DNA of 6,317 bases from Treponema sp. (GTDB lineage Bacteria; Spirochaetota; Spirochaetia; Treponematales; Breznakiellaceae), in contig JAIRMT010000007.1 in NCBI GenBank assembly GCA_031258505.1, positions 1 through 6,317 of the forward strand. The letters run 5' to 3'. The notes under the pieces are model-generated. The model did no database searches. It had not been told where the DNA came from and worked only from the letters and a program-made list of their open reading frames with translations. Positions within the stretch are counted from its first letter, which is position 1; every line of letters starts with the position of its first letter. Below are positions 5,290-6,317 of this stretch, piece after piece. A program made the translations under genes and the position numbers.

Positions 5290-6165
5290 ATGGTTAGCAG
5301 CAATTCAAAGTATCGAAATTTCATGCTAAACAGAAGCATGGGACAGGGAATCTTTAAGAGACTTATAGAGACGTTTAGCCGGGTGTGCGAACAAATGCCT
5401 GATTCCAGGCGACCCGGACACAATGAACGCTGCAACATCGCCGATGTCGTGAAAAGCGCCTTCGGCGTATTTTTCTTTCAGCGCCAGTCCATGCTGGATT
5501 ACCAGCGGAGGATGAAGGAACAACACGGGAGGAACAACCTAGAAACCGTGTTTGGGATCACGACACTGCCGTCGGACACCGGGATACGGGCGTGGATGAA
5601 CCGGATAGCGCCGGAAAAGTTCAGTCCCCTGTTCGCGGGATTCCTGCGGATAGCCGAAGAGGCGGGGCTGCTTGCCGGTTACCGGGTACTGGACGGCGGG
5701 GTGTTGATAGCCCTTGACGGGATATGGTATCACGCGTCTGAAAAGATTCATTACAAACGGTGTCTGCATATCACGAAGGACGGAGAGCCCACGTATTATC
5801 ACAGTGCGCTGGCGGGGACGATAGTGAAACCCGGCGAGACGTCGGTTTTGCCGGTGATGGCAGAGATGATAGGGAACGGGGACGGAGAAAAGAAGCAGGA
5901 TTGCGAGCTAGTGGCGGCGAAGCGGTGGCTGCGAAGCTGTGGGGAAGCGTATGGATGGCTGAAACCGACGCTTTTAGGGGATGACTTGTATTCCCATGAG
6001 CCGTTTTGCCGGCAGGTACTGGAAACGGGGTATAGTTTCATCTTTACCTGCAAGGATACGACACATCCGTGGCTGCACGAGACGGTGGAGCACAGCGAGA
6101 TGGGGGGATGGAGCCATCGGGAATGGAACGGGCGGTATCATCTGTCTACATCTGCCGGTGGGTGA
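5290..6165 (+). pseudogene. IS transposase, N-terminal part, frameshifted
   Basis: The open frame gives 291 residues and stops at 6163-6165. Residues 1-194 are the N-terminal half missing from the copy at 1-765; residues 195 onward overlap that copy. Catalytic-type motifs are the Asp in VLIALDGIWYH (residue 143) and LLGDDLYSHEPF (Asp231/232); the third acidic residue is lost. The frame breaks near 6145, where CATCTGTCTAC replaces CATCTGGTCTAC of the other copy, a one-base deletion that runs into TGA. If the 17-nt repeat at 5298 is the IS end, the true start is inside the element, probably ATG 5323 (MLNRSMGQG), which gives a 437-residue intact protein (1314 nt) in an IS of about 1354 bp. ATG 5290 would lie outside the element. 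Codon choice (CGG, GGG, GCG rich) differs from the neighbouring 504-aa gene, as expected for mobile DNA. Confidence 0.82.
5298..5314 (+). repeat. IS left terminal inverted repeat (17 nt)
   Basis: CAGCAATTCAAAGTATC is perfectly inverted at 764-780. Identity ends outward of 5298 and inward of 5314. It precedes the probable transposase start at 5323 by eight bases. The sequence just outside (ATGGTTAG) does not match that outside the right end (GAGCCGCT), so no target duplication joins the two ends. Confidence 0.75.
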
Positions 6166-6198
6166 ATATGGTGCCGATACGGTATACGGAGCAGGAAG
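5872..6198 (+). repeat. diverged copy of 1-328 (internal IS duplication)
   Basis: This 327-bp stretch aligns over its whole length with 1-328 at about 92% identity: by my hand count, about 24 substitutions and one single-base deletion. It is followed directly by an exact copy of the beginning of the other version. In the joined reading the two form a tandem duplication of the transposase middle region. Confidence 0.85.
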
Positions 6199-6317
6199 GG
6201 GAACGGGGACGGGGAAAAGAAGCAGGATTGCGAGCTTGTGGCGGCGAAGCGGTGGCTGCAAAGCTATGGACAGGAGTACGGATGGCTGAAACCGACGCTT
6301 TTAGGGGATGATTTGTA
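6199..6317 (+). repeat. terminal direct repeat, right copy
   Basis: This is the second copy of the exact 119-base terminal repeat. It follows a junction at about 6194-6204, where sequence matching 321-331 of the left fragment switches to sequence matching base 1 onward. The switch occurs at a short shared stretch (AGGGGA/AGGGAA). In the frame of the upstream transposase it is not readable, because a 1-base deletion near 6145 has already closed that frame. Confidence 0.95.

Larger units (their letters stand above)
5298..6317 (+). mobile_element. insertion sequence, left part running into the window end
   Basis: This covers the left inverted repeat, the N-terminal and middle transposase, and then a restart of the middle region at 6199. 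It continues, through the 119-base terminal identity, into 1-780, which ends at the right inverted repeat. The joined element would be 1681 bp, or about 1354 bp without the internal duplication. It is probably inactive in this form because the transposase frame is broken. Confidence 0.75.

Noticed and set aside
6069..6311. Overlapping plus-strand frames after the transposase frameshift
   Set aside because: They are alternate-frame readings of transposase DNA on both sides of the duplication junction. The same kind of shadow occurs at 198-401 in the other copy.
1..6317. Small plasmid with its own replication gene
   Set aside because: The end identity permits a circle, but no replication initiator, partition gene, origin iterons or mobilisation gene is visible; the 21-bp repeats have no adjacent initiator gene.

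Overview
The window looks like a piece of a host-associated, plant-polymer-using bacterium, most likely a Treponema-type spirochaete. This is an inference from the protein content: a cytoplasmic GH3 xylosidase/glucosidase of the Xyl3A type, and a 504-residue helical protein resembling a family I associate with spirochaetes. No database search was possible.

Layout: (1) 1-780 is the C-terminal part and right end of a DDE-transposase insertion sequence. (2) 781-912 is a control region with two tandem extended -10 boxes, a 12-bp hairpin/operator-like inverted repeat and a strong Shine-Dalgarno. (3) 913-3000 (+) is the GH3 glycosidase, starting at a GTG and ending in a hairpin terminator. (4) 3031-3614 has no convincing gene. 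It carries six tandem 21-bp repeats built on a GGGA..TCCC palindrome, then a very GC-rich, foldable block. (5) 3615-5156 (-) is the 504-aa protein of unknown function with its own terminator. It is preceded by a 20-codon leader ORF (5158-5220) with an excellent Shine-Dalgarno and a TATAAT box. (6) 5298-6317 (+) is the left end and N-terminal part of the same type of insertion sequence. It is broken by a 1-base deletion and followed by a second start of the segment that also opens the window.

The two ends tell the most interesting story. The first 119 bases and the last 119 bases (6199-6317) are identical. Joining them gives a 6198-bp circle holding one nearly complete insertion sequence, bounded by a perfect 17-nt inverted repeat, plus a 4.5-kb passenger with the two genes. 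Inside the joined transposase, a segment of about 327 bp is present twice in tandem. The two copies are about 92% identical, and one has a frameshift. The circle could be an assembly cycle caused by two direct IS copies flanking the passenger, a tandem amplification, or a real excised circle of the 'one IS plus passenger' type. No replication gene is visible, so an ordinary plasmid is not supported.

The two cellular genes are convergent and share no obvious pathway. The glycosidase probably cleaves imported xylo- or gluco-oligosaccharides in the cytoplasm. The role of the second protein is unknown.
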